Source of the DNA: Coprobacillus cateniformis
GTDB taxonomy: Bacteria; Bacillota_I; Bacilli_A; Erysipelotrichales; Coprobacillaceae
NCBI RefSeq assembly: GCF_009767585.1
Contig: NZ_WSNW01000001.1
Coordinates: 1 to 64,000, forward strand
Direction: 5' to 3'
DNA length: 64,000 nt
Position 1 is the stretch's first letter; each line of letters opens with the position of its first letter. A model generated the notes under the pieces. That model had not been told where the DNA came from. It saw only the letters and a list, made by a program, of their open reading frames with translations, and ran no database searches. Made by a program: the position numbers and the translations under genes. This document shows positions 48,628-57,624 of the stretch, in pieces.

Positions 48628-51413
48628 TGAAAAAAATGAAATTGAAAAAGAGACCAGCAAAGTCTCCTCAACAAATTCAAAAACAAAAGAAACAAAGAAA
48701 AAAAATTATTATCACATGTCTAGTGGTAGTTGCTTTACTTGTTACATCAGCAACTATTTACTTAGGATTTGGAATTTTTAAACAGGTCGAAGGTTTTTCA
48801 AAAGAAAAATTATTAAATGAAGAATCATCATTTCTTGTAGATGAAAATGATAATCAGTATTTTTCACTTGGACAAGGTGGGGTCAGAAAAAATGTTTCTT
48901 ATGATGACATTCCCCAAGTTATGATTGATGCTGTTGTCGCAGCAGAAGATTCACGATTCTTCGAACACAACGGATTTGATTTACCACGTATTGTCAAGGC
49001 TTTATTAGGAAATATTGTTGCTGGTGGTATTACTGGTGGGGGATCGACAATTACTCAGCAGGTAATTAAAAAATCTTATTATCCAAAAGAAGAACAGACA
49101 ATTGAAAGAAAAGCAGGAGAAATCATTCTTGCAATTGAGGCAACTTCACAAACAACAAAAGAAGAAATTTTAGAATTATATCTTAATAAAATTTATTTTG
49201 GATATGGAAATAAAGCCATTGGTATTTATGCTGCATCAAGATACTATTTTGATAAATCAGTGCAAAATTTAACATTACCTGAAGCTGCTTTATTAGCTGG
49301 AACATTAAATTCACCAAACAGTTTTGATCCATTTAAAAATTTGGACAAAGCACAAAAACGTAGAAATATTATCTTAGATTTAATGGAATTACATGGATAT
49401 ATTACAACAGAGGAGTGCGAATCAACAAAAGCTATACCAGTTGAAAACACATTAAAATATAATCCTATTTCATCTGGTGGTAAATATCAGGCTTATGCTG
49501 ATAAGGTCGTTCGTGAAGTTTATGAAAGAACTGGCTATGATCCAAATGACACGCCAATGAAAATCACAACATCTATCAATACCGAATTACAGGAAAAACT
49601 AGATGATATTTCAAATGGGATTAATTATACATATCAAGATAAAAAAATCAAAGCAGGGGCGACTGTTTTAGAAGCATCAACCGGTCGTATTGTAGGAGTT
49701 CTTTCAGACCGTGATTATACACCTATGGGAACAAGTTATGCTTACGCAGCTGATAAAGAAAAAGCCAAAAGCGATCCTAATTTACGATATGGTCAACGAA
49801 ACCAACCTGGTTCATCTTTAAAACCAATTATCGCCTATGCTGCCGCATTTGAGTTCTTAGATTATTCTACTGCCCATTATGTCCATGATGTCCCTTACAG
49901 TGCTGGAAGCTATAATCCAGGCAACTGGAACGGAAAGGTTCATGGTGATATATCCATTAAAGAAGCATTAAAACAATCATGGAATTTAGCTGCCATCCAA
50001 ACTTATCAGGAAGTTATTACTGGGAAAGATGCTTATGGCAATAGCGTTGGTAATGGTATTGGTGACGCCAAAATGAAAAGTTATCTTGAAGGTTTTGGAT
50101 TTGATATGTACGAAGAAAAATTGGGTCCACAATATGCAATTGGTGGATGGAGTACTGGTGTTTCAACCGAAGAGGAAGCAGCCGCATACGCTGCTATTGC
50201 AAACGGTGGAACATACATTCCTCCTCATGCTGTTACAAAAATCGAATTATTATCTACTGGAGAAGTCATTGATTTAGAAGCAGATTATAATTCTGAAAAA
50301 CAAAAAGCACTTTCAGCAGAATCTTCATTTATGATTCGTGACATCATGACAAGTTATGTTAAAGAAGGTGGAAGTGCAATGTATAACGCATTAAACCTTG
50401 GTTATAACATTGGAGCAAAATCTGGTACATCAAACTTCCCAGATGATTTGTCAAACAAAAAACTTGCTGGCGAAAATAGAGATGGTTGGATGGCAGCTTT
50501 CTCGCCTGATTATGCATGGAGTGTATGGTCTGGATACGACAGTAAAAATCCTCAAGTTTTAAAAAGCAATTCAGACGCAAATAAAATTGCTACTATTATT
50601 GCTAAAACTGTTCATAAGGGTGGATTAAAGAATTCTTATCCTTCAAAACCTTCTGGGGTTGTCAAAGCATCATGTATCTCTGGTATCTATCCATACGTTG
50701 CTGCTGGTGATGGTGTTCCAAGTGACCGTGTTGTCTCTGGATGGTTTAAAAAATCAAATACACCAAGTGGTTCTGCAAGTGGAGCTTCATTGAAAGAATT
50801 GGCAAGTTTTACTGCATCACTTGTTGAAGGAAAAATCAATGTTAACTTTACAGAATATGATCCTGTCTCTATGACTCAGGATGCAACACCAACGAAAAAA
50901 TTTGGTAAGTATACAGTTCCTTATTTAGGCGACATTAATCAGATTTATGGAAAAGTTGTTTATGTTGCTGAAGTCACAGATGCAACAGGAAAAATTGTTC
51001 ATAGTGAAAAACTGAGTACCAATACAGCGACTTTGAACTTTACACCTACACCTGGTAGCACCTATACAGTCACAGGATACTATGCATTTGAAAGCAGTAG
51101 TGGAACTTCAAATAAATTAACACAAACTGTAACAGTTGAGGGAAGCACTATTGGAACAACCTATTCACAAGTGAGTCTAACATCGACTACTCTTATATTA
51201 CAAATGAATATTCCAACAGGGAATAGTGTAAATGTTTCTATCAATGGTGGTGAAGCGAAAACAATATCGTCTTCTGGTCAAGTCCCTTTCAGTTCTTTGA
51301 CACCTGCCACAAAATATACAATTACAATGACAGAAACAACAAGTTCTGGTCAAACAAACACATTAACTCCTTATGAGTTTACAACACCAGAAGCTGCAAC
51401 GCCAACTACATAA
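48624..51413 (+). CDS. ponA: Class A penicillin-binding protein 1A
   Basis: A 929-residue bifunctional PBP. Short basic cytoplasmic tail, TM helix (about 30-52), GT51 transglycosylase with AAEDSRFFEHNGFD (catalytic Glu) and GGSTITQQVIKKSYY, transpeptidase with SSLK in RNQPGSSLKPIIAY, SWN-type motif in QSWNLA, and KSGTS. The C-terminus (about 700-929) carries Thr/Ser-rich fibronectin-III-like repeats. Polymerises and cross-links peptidoglycan at the membrane's outer face. Translation is coupled to recU by the 4-bp overlap. Confidence 0.95.
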   Translation: MMKKMKLKKRPAKSPQQIQKQKKQRKKIIITCLVVVALLVTSATIYLGFGIFKQVEGFSKEKLLNEESSFLVDENDNQYFSLGQGGVRKNVSYDDIPQVMIDAVVAAEDSRFFEHNGFDLPRIVKALLGNIVAGGITGGGSTITQQVIKKSYYPKEEQTIERKAGEIILAIEATSQTTKEEILELYLNKIYFGYGNKAIGIYAASRYYFDKSVQNLTLPEAALLAGTLNSPNSFDPFKNLDKAQKRRNIILDLMELHGYITTEECESTKAIPVENTLKYNPISSGGKYQAYADKVVREVYERTGYDPNDTPMKITTSINTELQEKLDDISNGINYTYQDKKIKAGATVLEASTGRIVGVLSDRDYTPMGTSYAYAADKEKAKSDPNLRYGQRNQPGSSLKPIIAYAAAFEFLDYSTAHYVHDVPYSAGSYNPGNWNGKVHGDISIKEALKQSWNLAAIQTYQEVITGKDAYGNSVGNGIGDAKMKSYLEGFGFDMYEEKLGPQYAIGGWSTGVSTEEEAAAYAAIANGGTYIPPHAVTKIELLSTGEVIDLEADYNSEKQKALSAESSFMIRDIMTSYVKEGGSAMYNALNLGYNIGAKSGTSNFPDDLSNKKLAGENRDGWMAAFSPDYAWSVWSGYDSKNPQVLKSNSDANKIATIIAKTVHKGGLKNSYPSKPSGVVKASCISGIYPYVAAGDGVPSDRVVSGWFKKSNTPSGSASGASLKELASFTASLVEGKINVNFTEYDPVSMTQDATPTKKFGKYTVPYLGDINQIYGKVVYVAEVTDATGKIVHSEKLSTNTATLNFTPTPGSTYTVTGYYAFESSSGTSNKLTQTVTVEGSTIGTTYSQVSLTSTTLILQMNIPTGNSVNVSINGGEAKTISSSGQVPFSSLTPATKYTITMTETTSSGQTNTLTPYEFTTPEAATPTT

Positions 51414-51420
51414 AAGAAGA

Positions 51421-51449
51421 AAGAACATCGCTGTTGATGTTCTTTTTTT
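51421..51449 (+). terminator. pbp1A terminator
   Basis: AAGAACATC (51421-51429) with GATGTTCTT (51436-51444), then a run of T. Confidence 0.88.
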
Positions 51450-51518
51450 CTATCAATGATTTAGCAAACTAACTGAAACATTTTCTAAGTTCGTTCTTCA
51501 TTGAAGATAAATTATCTG

Positions 51519-51545
51519 TCAAAAAAAGTCAGACGAAACTGACTT
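51519..51545 (-). terminator. nth terminator
   Basis: AAGTCAG (51526-51532) with CTGACTT (51539-51545), followed on the minus strand by a T run. Confidence 0.8.
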
Positions 51546-51550
51546 ATTAA

Positions 51551-52192
51551 TTATAAATATTTTTTTCTTTTGGGCTCCTTACAGATATCTATCAAATGGC
51601 AATCCTGACACATTGGATTCATTGATTTACAATGATATCTGCCAAAGAATATCATTTGATGATGCGTCTTAATCCAACGTTCTTTAGGGACTGCTTTCAT
51701 TAACTTCTTTTCTACTGTTAATACAGAATCCTTTTTCAAAGCAAATCCTAGCCTTTTTGAGATACGTTCGACATGAGTATCAACTGCAATAGCCGGAACC
51801 TTAAATCCTTCTGAAACAACTACATTTGCGGTTTTACGACCAACCCCTGGCAATGTTTGTAATGCATCATGATCACATGGAACCTGTCCACCAAATTCTG
51901 CAATCAGCTGTTGCGCCATTGCTTTGACATTTTTCGCCTTATTACGATACAAACCAATACTTCGCAAATCGTTTTCTAATTGCTCTATTGGTGCACGTGC
52001 ATAATCTTCTACTGTATGATATTTTTGAAATAAATTTTTTGTTAATTTATTAACGCTAGCATCTGTCGTTTGAGCTGATAACATAACTGCAATAAGTAAT
52101 TCCAATTCATTATCATGGACAAGTTCACATGCTGCATCTGGAAACATGCGATCAAATTCATCTAATATACGTGTTACTTTTTCTTTATTCAT
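51551..52192 (-). CDS. nth: Endonuclease III
   Basis: A 213-residue base-excision DNA glycosylase/AP lyase for oxidised pyrimidines. HhH with catalytic Lys in LPGVGRKTANVV, Asp in VDTHVERISKRLG, and the 4Fe-4S motif C-x6-C-x2-C-x5-C near the C-terminus (CKSMNPMCQDCHLIDIC). It overlaps dnaD by 8 bp; the dnaD-nth pair is conserved in Firmicutes. Confidence 0.96.
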   Translation of the reverse strand: MNKEKVTRILDEFDRMFPDAACELVHDNELELLIAVMLSAQTTDASVNKLTKNLFQKYHTVEDYARAPIEQLENDLRSIGLYRNKAKNVKAMAQQLIAEFGGQVPCDHDALQTLPGVGRKTANVVVSEGFKVPAIAVDTHVERISKRLGFALKKDSVLTVEKKLMKAVPKERWIKTHHQMIFFGRYHCKSMNPMCQDCHLIDICKEPKRKKYL

Positions 52193-52778
52193 CTTCTGCC
52201 CACCATTTATAATCCTTTATATTTTGATCTACATCTTGTCTAACAACAGGCGTACTTGGTGCATAACGTTTTTTTACACCATATCTAGACCAGTTATCAA
52301 GAATCTTTTCTATATATCTAAAATTAATAACTCCTGCTTTCACCGATTCATTTAAAGCATCTAAAATCATCTGATCATCATAACCTGATCTTTTAAAAGT
52401 ATTAATAATCTCCAGTTCCATTTGATTTAAGCTTCTTCCAAATGCATTCTCAAAAATCGAGATTAAATCAACATCCTTTTCTTCTTCAACATTTTGATTC
52501 AAAAGCATTTTTTGAATTGGTAATAAATCTAACGTTCCTCTTTTTCTTGCAATAAAATGTTTATCAACGAGCGAGATTAATGTTTTATCAATTTGTTGCA
52601 AAGATAAAGAACAAAGTTGACCAATTTGAGAAGGTGTAATAGGTTTCATTCCAATATCATTCATTGTCATAATAATTAAAAGCAAGTAACATTCCTGATC
52701 TGTTACTTTTAATGATTTTGCTTTTAATATTAATAACTTCCTAAAATCAATACACTGACTATTCAATAATTCATCCAT
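52185..52778 (-). CDS. dnaD: Primosomal protein DnaD
   Basis: A 197-residue DnaD: N-terminal winged-helix dimer domain (about 15-95, TPSQIGQLCSLSLQQIDKTL) and C-terminal DnaB2-like domain (about 110-175) with FENAFGRSLNQMELEII and GVINFRYIEKILDNWSRYGV, the DNA-induced YxxxIxxxW-type motif. Loads the helicase at replication starts. GGAG points to ATG 52778 rather than a TTG five codons upstream. Confidence 0.92.
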   Translation of the reverse strand: MDELLNSQCIDFRKLLILKAKSLKVTDQECYLLLIIMTMNDIGMKPITPSQIGQLCSLSLQQIDKTLISLVDKHFIARKRGTLDLLPIQKMLLNQNVEEEKDVDLISIFENAFGRSLNQMELEIINTFKRSGYDDQMILDALNESVKAGVINFRYIEKILDNWSRYGVKKRYAPSTPVVRQDVDQNIKDYKWWAEDE

Positions 52779-52782
52779 ACAA

Positions 52783-53268
52783 TTAATCTCCAAGCTTTAC
52801 CATTTTTACAAATTCACCATCATTCAAAGCATAATAGACATACCATAAAGTGTCTTTAGTTTGATATTTTCCATAGTAAACAAACTTATTATTTTCATAA
52901 GCAACATCCAATTCATCTATTTGTACCTTTTGTTCCTTATATCTTGCTGCAATTGCTTTCTTCACATCATCTTGTGAGGCAACACTTCCTTGATAAGTAT
53001 CAATAAGTTCCTGTTTTTGATTATAAGCAACAAACGCTTCTGCATCATTTATTTTCACTTTTAATATATAATATGTTTCTGTACCATGATACTCATTAAA
53101 ATAATCTAAGTATTCATAATTGTTTTTTTCACAAATTTCATTTCTAATTTCATCTAAACCATGATGATAGTTATAATAAGGTACATGGACATATAACATA
53201 TAGAAAGAAACAACAGCCAAAACAATAACTAAAACAATAACTGATAATCTAAATAAATGTTTCTTCAT
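52783..53268 (-). CDS. YpmB-like membrane-anchored protein
   Basis: A 161-residue protein with an N-terminal membrane anchor (about 8-27) and an external PepSY/DUF5590-like domain containing YYILKVKINDAEAFVAYNQ and a C-terminal WYVYYALNDGEFVKMV. Gene position (just upstream of dnaD-nth) is that of ypmB in B. subtilis. Function unknown. Confidence 0.75.
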   Translation of the reverse strand: MKKHLFRLSVIVLVIVLAVVSFYMLYVHVPYYNYHHGLDEIRNEICEKNNYEYLDYFNEYHGTETYYILKVKINDAEAFVAYNQKQELIDTYQGSVASQDDVKKAIAARYKEQKVQIDELDVAYENNKFVYYGKYQTKDTLWYVYYALNDGEFVKMVKLGD

Positions 53269-53329
53269 TCAATGCACCTCCAGTGTTTCTATTATATAAC
53301 AAAACCAATAAAAATCAAAACAAAAATGA

Positions 53330-53347
53330 AAAGACCTTACGGTCTTT
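53330..53347 (-). terminator. Terminator of the zinc metallopeptidase gene
   Basis: AAAGACC, GTAA tetraloop, GGTCTTT (53341-53347 with 53330-53336), T-rich on minus; it includes part of the stop codon. Confidence 0.75.
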
Positions 53348-54062
53348 AATCATTTCTAGAATTTCCTAAAATCACCAAGAAAATTCTAAGCATACTCATT
53401 AATGTTGAAATCATTGCTGCAACATAAGTCATAGCCGCTGCAGACAACATGCTTTTGGCTCCACCATACTCACCTTCACTTAAATAACGCGTTCTTAAAA
53501 TCGTTAATGCACGACTTGACGCATTAAACTCCACAGGTAAAGTTACAACTTGAAATGCCAAAATTCCACACATTGCAGCAAATCCAAACCAGGCCAGATT
53601 TGTATTACTTAAAGCAAGTCCAATAAAAATAGCAATCCACCCCAAATATTGACCAACATTGGCAATCGGTAAAATAGCATTTCTAAGCGTTATTGGTACA
53701 TATTTTTCTTTATACTGAATTGCATGACCACATTCATGGGCCGCTACTGCTAAAGCTGCAATAGATGTTCCTTGATAGATATCTGTAGACAAATTGATAG
53801 TCTTTTTACCAGGATTATAATGATCACTTAAATTTCCTTTGACTTCAAAAATCTGAATATCATAAAGTCCTTCACTATCTAAAATCTCTCTTGCAATCTG
53901 TGCACCTGTAATTCCTTTACTGTTAGGAATCTTTTTATAGCGTGAATATGTTGATTGAACTTTCATTTGTGCCCAAATTGCTAGCACAGCCGCAATCAAT
54001 ACAAGTATTGTTCCAAACAAATAATAAGAATTTCCATAAAAACCATAAAAAAATGGCATCAT
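53346..54062 (-). CDS. Zinc metallopeptidase, YugP family
   Basis: A 238-residue membrane peptidase with the HEXXH motif AVAAHECGHAIQY (about residue 115), a TM helix at 10-30 and two more at about 135-185 with AALAFQV-like hydrophobic runs. The ARAEILDSEGL and LSTDIYQGTSIAALAVAAHE segments are typical of YugP (DUF2268-unrelated, PF04298-type). Substrate unknown. Confidence 0.88.
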   Translation of the reverse strand: MMPFFYGFYGNSYYLFGTILVLIAAVLAIWAQMKVQSTYSRYKKIPNSKGITGAQIAREILDSEGLYDIQIFEVKGNLSDHYNPGKKTINLSTDIYQGTSIAALAVAAHECGHAIQYKEKYVPITLRNAILPIANVGQYLGWIAIFIGLALSNTNLAWFGFAAMCGILAFQVVTLPVEFNASSRALTILRTRYLSEGEYGGAKSMLSAAAMTYVAAMISTLMSMLRIFLVILGNSRND

Positions 54063-54116
54063 CTTTCATCACCTCATATATTTATATTATACAACAATTA
54101 TGAACAGAATATAAAG

Positions 54117-54148
54117 AAAAGATGCAATTTTAATTCATTGCATCTTTT
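54117..54148 (-). terminator. hup terminator
   Basis: AAAAGATGCAAT (54117-54128) with ATTGCATCTTTT (54137-54148), 8-base loop that contains the hup stop codon, T run on minus. Confidence 0.82.
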
Positions 54149-54402
54149 AATCTATTACTTGGTTTAAATGAAACAGTTTTACTTGCTGGAATGATCATCA
54201 TTTCTTTTGTTTTTGGACTTACACCTTTACGTTCTTTTCGACTATTGACTTTGAAAGTTCCAAATCCTGAGATTAAAACTTTATCTCCTTCTAAAATACT
54301 TTCAATCATTGTATCGAAAACTGTATCCACTAACGCTTCAGCATCTTTTTTCGTTAAATCTTTCTTTTGTGAAACGATGTCAATAAGTTCTTTTTTGTTC
54401 AT
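54130..54402 (-). CDS. hup: DNA-binding protein HU
   Basis: A 90-residue HU: helical N-half (MNKKELIDIVSQKKDLTKKD), GFGTFKVNSRKERKGVSPKT in the beta-arm base and IPASKTVSFKPSNRLKDA at the end. Nucleoid architectural protein. Promoter at 54436-54464; GGAGGC is its ribosome site. It is next to spoIVA, as hbs is in Bacillus. Confidence 0.96.
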   Translation of the reverse strand: MNKKELIDIVSQKKDLTKKDAEALVDTVFDTMIESILEGDKVLISGFGTFKVNSRKERKGVSPKTKEMMIIPASKTVSFKPSNRLKDAMN

Positions 54403-54435
54403 TTGTAAATTGCCTCCTACTTAAATCTAAGTAGT

Positions 54436-54464
54436 AGTATAACATTTCAAATTCACCCTTGCAA
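54436..54464 (-). promoter_or_regulatory. hup promoter
   Basis: Minus strand TTGCAA (54459-54464), 17 bp, TATACT (54436-54441). Just downstream is a perfect dyad CTACTTA-N4-TAAGTAG (54417-54434) that spans the expected transcription start and touches the GGAGG. Confidence 0.75.
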
Positions 54465-54472
54465 CAACAAAT

Positions 54473-55951
54473 TTATAAAACTATTGCAATTACATTTGTC
54501 TTCCCTTTATTCACAATTTTACTGAGAATATCATGCACACGAATACAAGCGGTTTCATTCATAGAAGCCAATTTTACACGCATACCTTCATTAATTAAAT
54601 CACCTAATTTACGCCCAAAGACATCACAGTCAAATATGGCTTCTTTATTACTTTCACCATGGCTTTGTAGATATTGAATAAACGCCTCAGCCTGCTCTTT
54701 TGAGCCGATAATTGGTTCAAATGTAGATTCTATATCCACTTTAATCATATGAATTGTAGAAGCTGTGGAAACAAGTTTCATACCATAACGTGGTCCCTGT
54801 TTTATAACTTCAGGGTCGCTCAATTCAATATCATCCATAATTGGCAATGCATAACCATAACCTGTCTGCTTAACCATCTTAATTGCACTTTGGTATGCTT
54901 GATACTCTTTACTCATCTGCATTAATTCCTGCATTTGTTTTAAAAACATTGCCGAGTCAAAACGATCTTGTCCTAGAATTTCATTTAGAATTTCATTATA
55001 AAGACCTTTTCTCTCTTTAATTCTTAAACAGGCAGATGAAGATGATGTATCAATTGAAGATAAATATGCTTTATCAATAAAATCAAATTCACTCATACTT
55101 GAAGCAATCTTCTCAACATCTCTAAAACGACTGATTTCCTGTAAAGATTGTTCTAATGATTCATCTAAGGTTTGTTTTAACCAATGTGAGGAATCCATTA
55201 ATGCTATCCAACGAGGAACTTCAATTTGAACTTCATTGATTGGAAATTCAAATAATGCTTCTTTTAATAAATGTGTAATATCATCACTTGTCATTTCATT
55301 GACTTTTAACGCTACAACTGGAACATCATGTTTTTGTTTTAAATCTTCTACCAATTGTGTACATTGAATACTCCTTGGATCTTTTGAATTGACCACAATA
55401 ACAAATGGCTTTCCAATTTCCTTAAGCTCCTGAATAACATCGTCAGTAGCCTGAACATAATCAGCTGCCGGAATTTCACAAATAGAACCATCACACGTCA
55501 TAACAATACCAATTGTTGAATGGTCTTGAATGACTTTTTGAGTTCCAATCTTAGCCGCTTCATCAAAAGGAATAGCTTCTAAATACCATGGGGTTTTTAC
55601 ATAACGTATTCCCTGTTCATCTTGATATCCTTTTGCTCCATCAATCACATAACCAACACAATCCACTAAACGAATATTTACACCAAGATTTTCTTCAACA
55701 AAAATACGCGCTGCCTGATTAGGCACAAATTTTGGCTCCACAGTCATAATCATTTTTCCTTCTCCAGATTGTGGAAGTTCATCAGTTGCACGAATTCTTG
55801 CATCTGGATCATCAATATAAGGAATAACCGCCATTTCCATAAAACGTTTAATAAATGAAGATTTCCCAACTCTGACTGGTCCAACAACTCCTAAATAAAT
55901 ATCCCCATCACATCTTTTACCTATGTCTTTAAGTATATCGATTGTTTGCAT
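54473..55951 (-). CDS. spoIVA: Stage IV sporulation protein A (ATPase)
   Basis: A 492-residue SpoIVA, the TRAFAC-class ATPase that polymerises into the basement layer of the spore coat. P-loop GPVRVGKSSFIKRFM, ATDELPQSGEGKMIMTVEP, LVDCVGYVIDGA (DxxG) and the family block STIGIVMTCDGSICEIP; C-terminus ends in a hydrophobic IAIVL as needed for SpoVM/SpoVID contacts. Full length (B. subtilis 492). Sporulation-sigma promoter not assigned. Confidence 0.96.
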   Translation of the reverse strand: MQTIDILKDIGKRCDGDIYLGVVGPVRVGKSSFIKRFMEMAVIPYIDDPDARIRATDELPQSGEGKMIMTVEPKFVPNQAARIFVEENLGVNIRLVDCVGYVIDGAKGYQDEQGIRYVKTPWYLEAIPFDEAAKIGTQKVIQDHSTIGIVMTCDGSICEIPAADYVQATDDVIQELKEIGKPFVIVVNSKDPRSIQCTQLVEDLKQKHDVPVVALKVNEMTSDDITHLLKEALFEFPINEVQIEVPRWIALMDSSHWLKQTLDESLEQSLQEISRFRDVEKIASSMSEFDFIDKAYLSSIDTSSSSACLRIKERKGLYNEILNEILGQDRFDSAMFLKQMQELMQMSKEYQAYQSAIKMVKQTGYGYALPIMDDIELSDPEVIKQGPRYGMKLVSTASTIHMIKVDIESTFEPIIGSKEQAEAFIQYLQSHGESNKEAIFDCDVFGRKLGDLINEGMRVKLASMNETACIRVHDILSKIVNKGKTNVIAIVL

Positions 55952-56098
55952 ATACTTCCTCCTTCTTACACATCAATATATGAAAATAATTGTTATTTAG
56001 AACATATGTGACATTAAAGAGATTTTCTTTCCTCTTTAGTATTATTTATGTTCACAAGTTCACTTTTATGATAAAATAGTGCTGCGAGGTGAGTCTCA

Positions 56099-56569
56099 AT
56101 GAAATACAAGAACACATTATTAATTGTTAAAGATTTAAATGTATCAAAACATTTTTATAAACATGTTTTAGGTCTAAGAGTTTTATTGGATTTTCATGGC
56201 ACTGTAACACTATCAGCAGGAATTGTTCTTCAATCTTATGAAATTTGGAAAGATATTATCAGAAAAAACAATGATGAAATTGTGACACAAAATCATGCCT
56301 ATGAATTGTGCTTTGACACTGAAGATATTGATGACTTTATGAATATTTTGAATGCTCGTAATATTCCACTTGTTCATCCCCTCAAAGAATATGCATGGGG
56401 TCAAAGAGTCGTTCGTTTTTATGATCCTGATGGACATATGATTGAAGTTGGCGAAAGCATGAAAAAAGTTCTTAAGCGTTTTTTGAGCCAAGGTTTATCT
56501 TATGAAGAAGCAGCGAAACGCATGGGTTTACCTGTCGATTATGTCAAGGAGATACTCCAACATGGATGA
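56099..56569 (+). CDS. VOC-family protein with HTH-like C-terminal extension
   Basis: A 156-residue protein: one vicinal-oxygen-chelate unit (about 1-122: HFYKHVLGLRVLL, VVRFYDPDGHMIEVGES) followed by a helix-turn-helix-like tail (about 125-155: FLSQGLSYEEAAKRMGLPVDYV). The usual first metal His of glyoxalases is Asn5, so catalysis by the standard mechanism is doubtful. It overlaps the next gene by 8 bp. Function unknown. Confidence 0.75.
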   Translation: MKYKNTLLIVKDLNVSKHFYKHVLGLRVLLDFHGTVTLSAGIVLQSYEIWKDIIRKNNDEIVTQNHAYELCFDTEDIDDFMNILNARNIPLVHPLKEYAWGQRVVRFYDPDGHMIEVGESMKKVLKRFLSQGLSYEEAAKRMGLPVDYVKEILQHG

Positions 56570-56906
56570 TATCGACATTTATATCCAACAATATGATTCT
56601 CTTTCTCAAAAAAAACTTTGTCAACTCAGAGCACTTATATTAGAACTTGCTCCAGATGCAGAAGAGAAATTATCATGGGGTGTTCCAACTTATTATGACA
56701 ATGGTTTTCTTGTTCAATTTGCAATGAATAAAAAACACCTTGGTTTTTATTGCTCGCCATCAGCTATTGAACATTTCAAAGAGAGACTTTCTGATTATTC
56801 CACTAATAACAAAAACACAATTCGTTTTGCTCTTCATCAGGATTTACCAATTGAATTAATTAAAGAAATCATTCAATTGAGAATCCAAGAAAACTTAAAT
56901 CAGTAA
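56562..56906 (+). CDS. DUF1801/YdhG-like protein
   Basis: A 114-residue protein of the DUF1801 (YdhG/Fra-like) fold: ALILELAPDAEEKLSWGVPTYY, MNKKHLGFYCSPSAIEHF and a final TIRFALHQDLPIELIKEII are family hallmarks. AAGGAG (56546-56551) supports ATG 56562, inside the end of the VOC gene, so the two are translationally linked. Role unknown; an iron-chaperone link is known for Fra-type relatives only. Confidence 0.8.
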   Translation: MDDIDIYIQQYDSLSQKKLCQLRALILELAPDAEEKLSWGVPTYYDNGFLVQFAMNKKHLGFYCSPSAIEHFKERLSDYSTNNKNTIRFALHQDLPIELIKEIIQLRIQENLNQ

Positions 56907-56939
56907 CTTATTCCTTATAACAAATCAAAATTTTATATT

Positions 56940-57041
56940 AAAAAACTCAATTCATGAATGATATATACCTTTCTTTAATAAGTGCTGCATTTCTTACATC
57001 ACTTATTAGTCAGGGATAATTCATCATCGATTGAGTTTTTT
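56940..57041. other. Structured convergent intergenic element
   Basis: Perfect 12-bp outer stem AAAAAACTCAAT (56940-56951) with 57030-57041, partial further pairing inside, and an inner 9-bp hairpin TAATAAGTG / CACTTATTA. Both ends are T-rich on the respective strands, so it can terminate both convergent genes, but at 102 bp it is much larger than the other terminators here. Confidence 0.6.
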
Positions 57042-57042
57042 C

Positions 57043-57624
57043 TTATTTCTTCATTTTTTCTTTGTATTTCTTACGAATTTCTTTATTCCAATACTTATTC
57101 GCTGTTTTCATAAATATCTTATCTGTTAACATAGACACTTTCAAATCAACAGATTCATGTTTTCCAATAGCAGCAGCAAAATCTTTAATATAATTTGAAA
57201 CAACAAATTTAGATGCACTCTTCATAATAAAGAAGGCAGATCCAATTTTCAAAGACCCTTGAAACTTCAGATCTTCTCTTTGACACCATTTTTGGATAAT
57301 ACGTTCTGATAAATTACATTTTTCTGCTTCATACTCATCACATGCAATTAAAGCATAGATTTCAGTATGGTTTTTTGATTGTGATTCTAATTTTTGAAAG
57401 ATTTCTAATGTTGATGAAGGAATTGAATTCATTGCAGTTGAAAATAAGAAAACAACCTGATCATATTCAAAAAAAGTTCTTTCATCAAATGTTTCAGCCC
57501 TTCTGACATCAATACATTCACAATCTGCTTTAGAAGTCAGATAAACTTCTAAACGTTTTAAAAAAGGTTCAACAAAATCTTGAGCATGTTTAAGTCCAGA
57601 ACTTATTAAAAGAATTTTAGCCAT
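57043..57624 (-). CDS. Flavodoxin-fold NAD(P)H-oxidoreductase-like protein
   Basis: A 193-residue protein with a flavodoxin-like start (AKILLISSGLKHAQDF, VVFLFSTAMNSIPSS in the phosphate-loop positions) and a basic C-terminal end (WNKEIRKKYKEKMKK). Resembles the NADPH-dependent FMN reductase superfamily; no defined substrate. GGAGGTG places the start at 57624, overlapping the upstream flavodoxin gene by 8 bp: a co-translated pair. Confidence 0.65.
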   Translation of the reverse strand: MAKILLISSGLKHAQDFVEPFLKRLEVYLTSKADCECIDVRRAETFDERTFFEYDQVVFLFSTAMNSIPSSTLEIFQKLESQSKNHTEIYALIACDEYEAEKCNLSERIIQKWCQREDLKFQGSLKIGSAFFIMKSASKFVVSNYIKDFAAAIGKHESVDLKVSMLTDKIFMKTANKYWNKEIRKKYKEKMKK

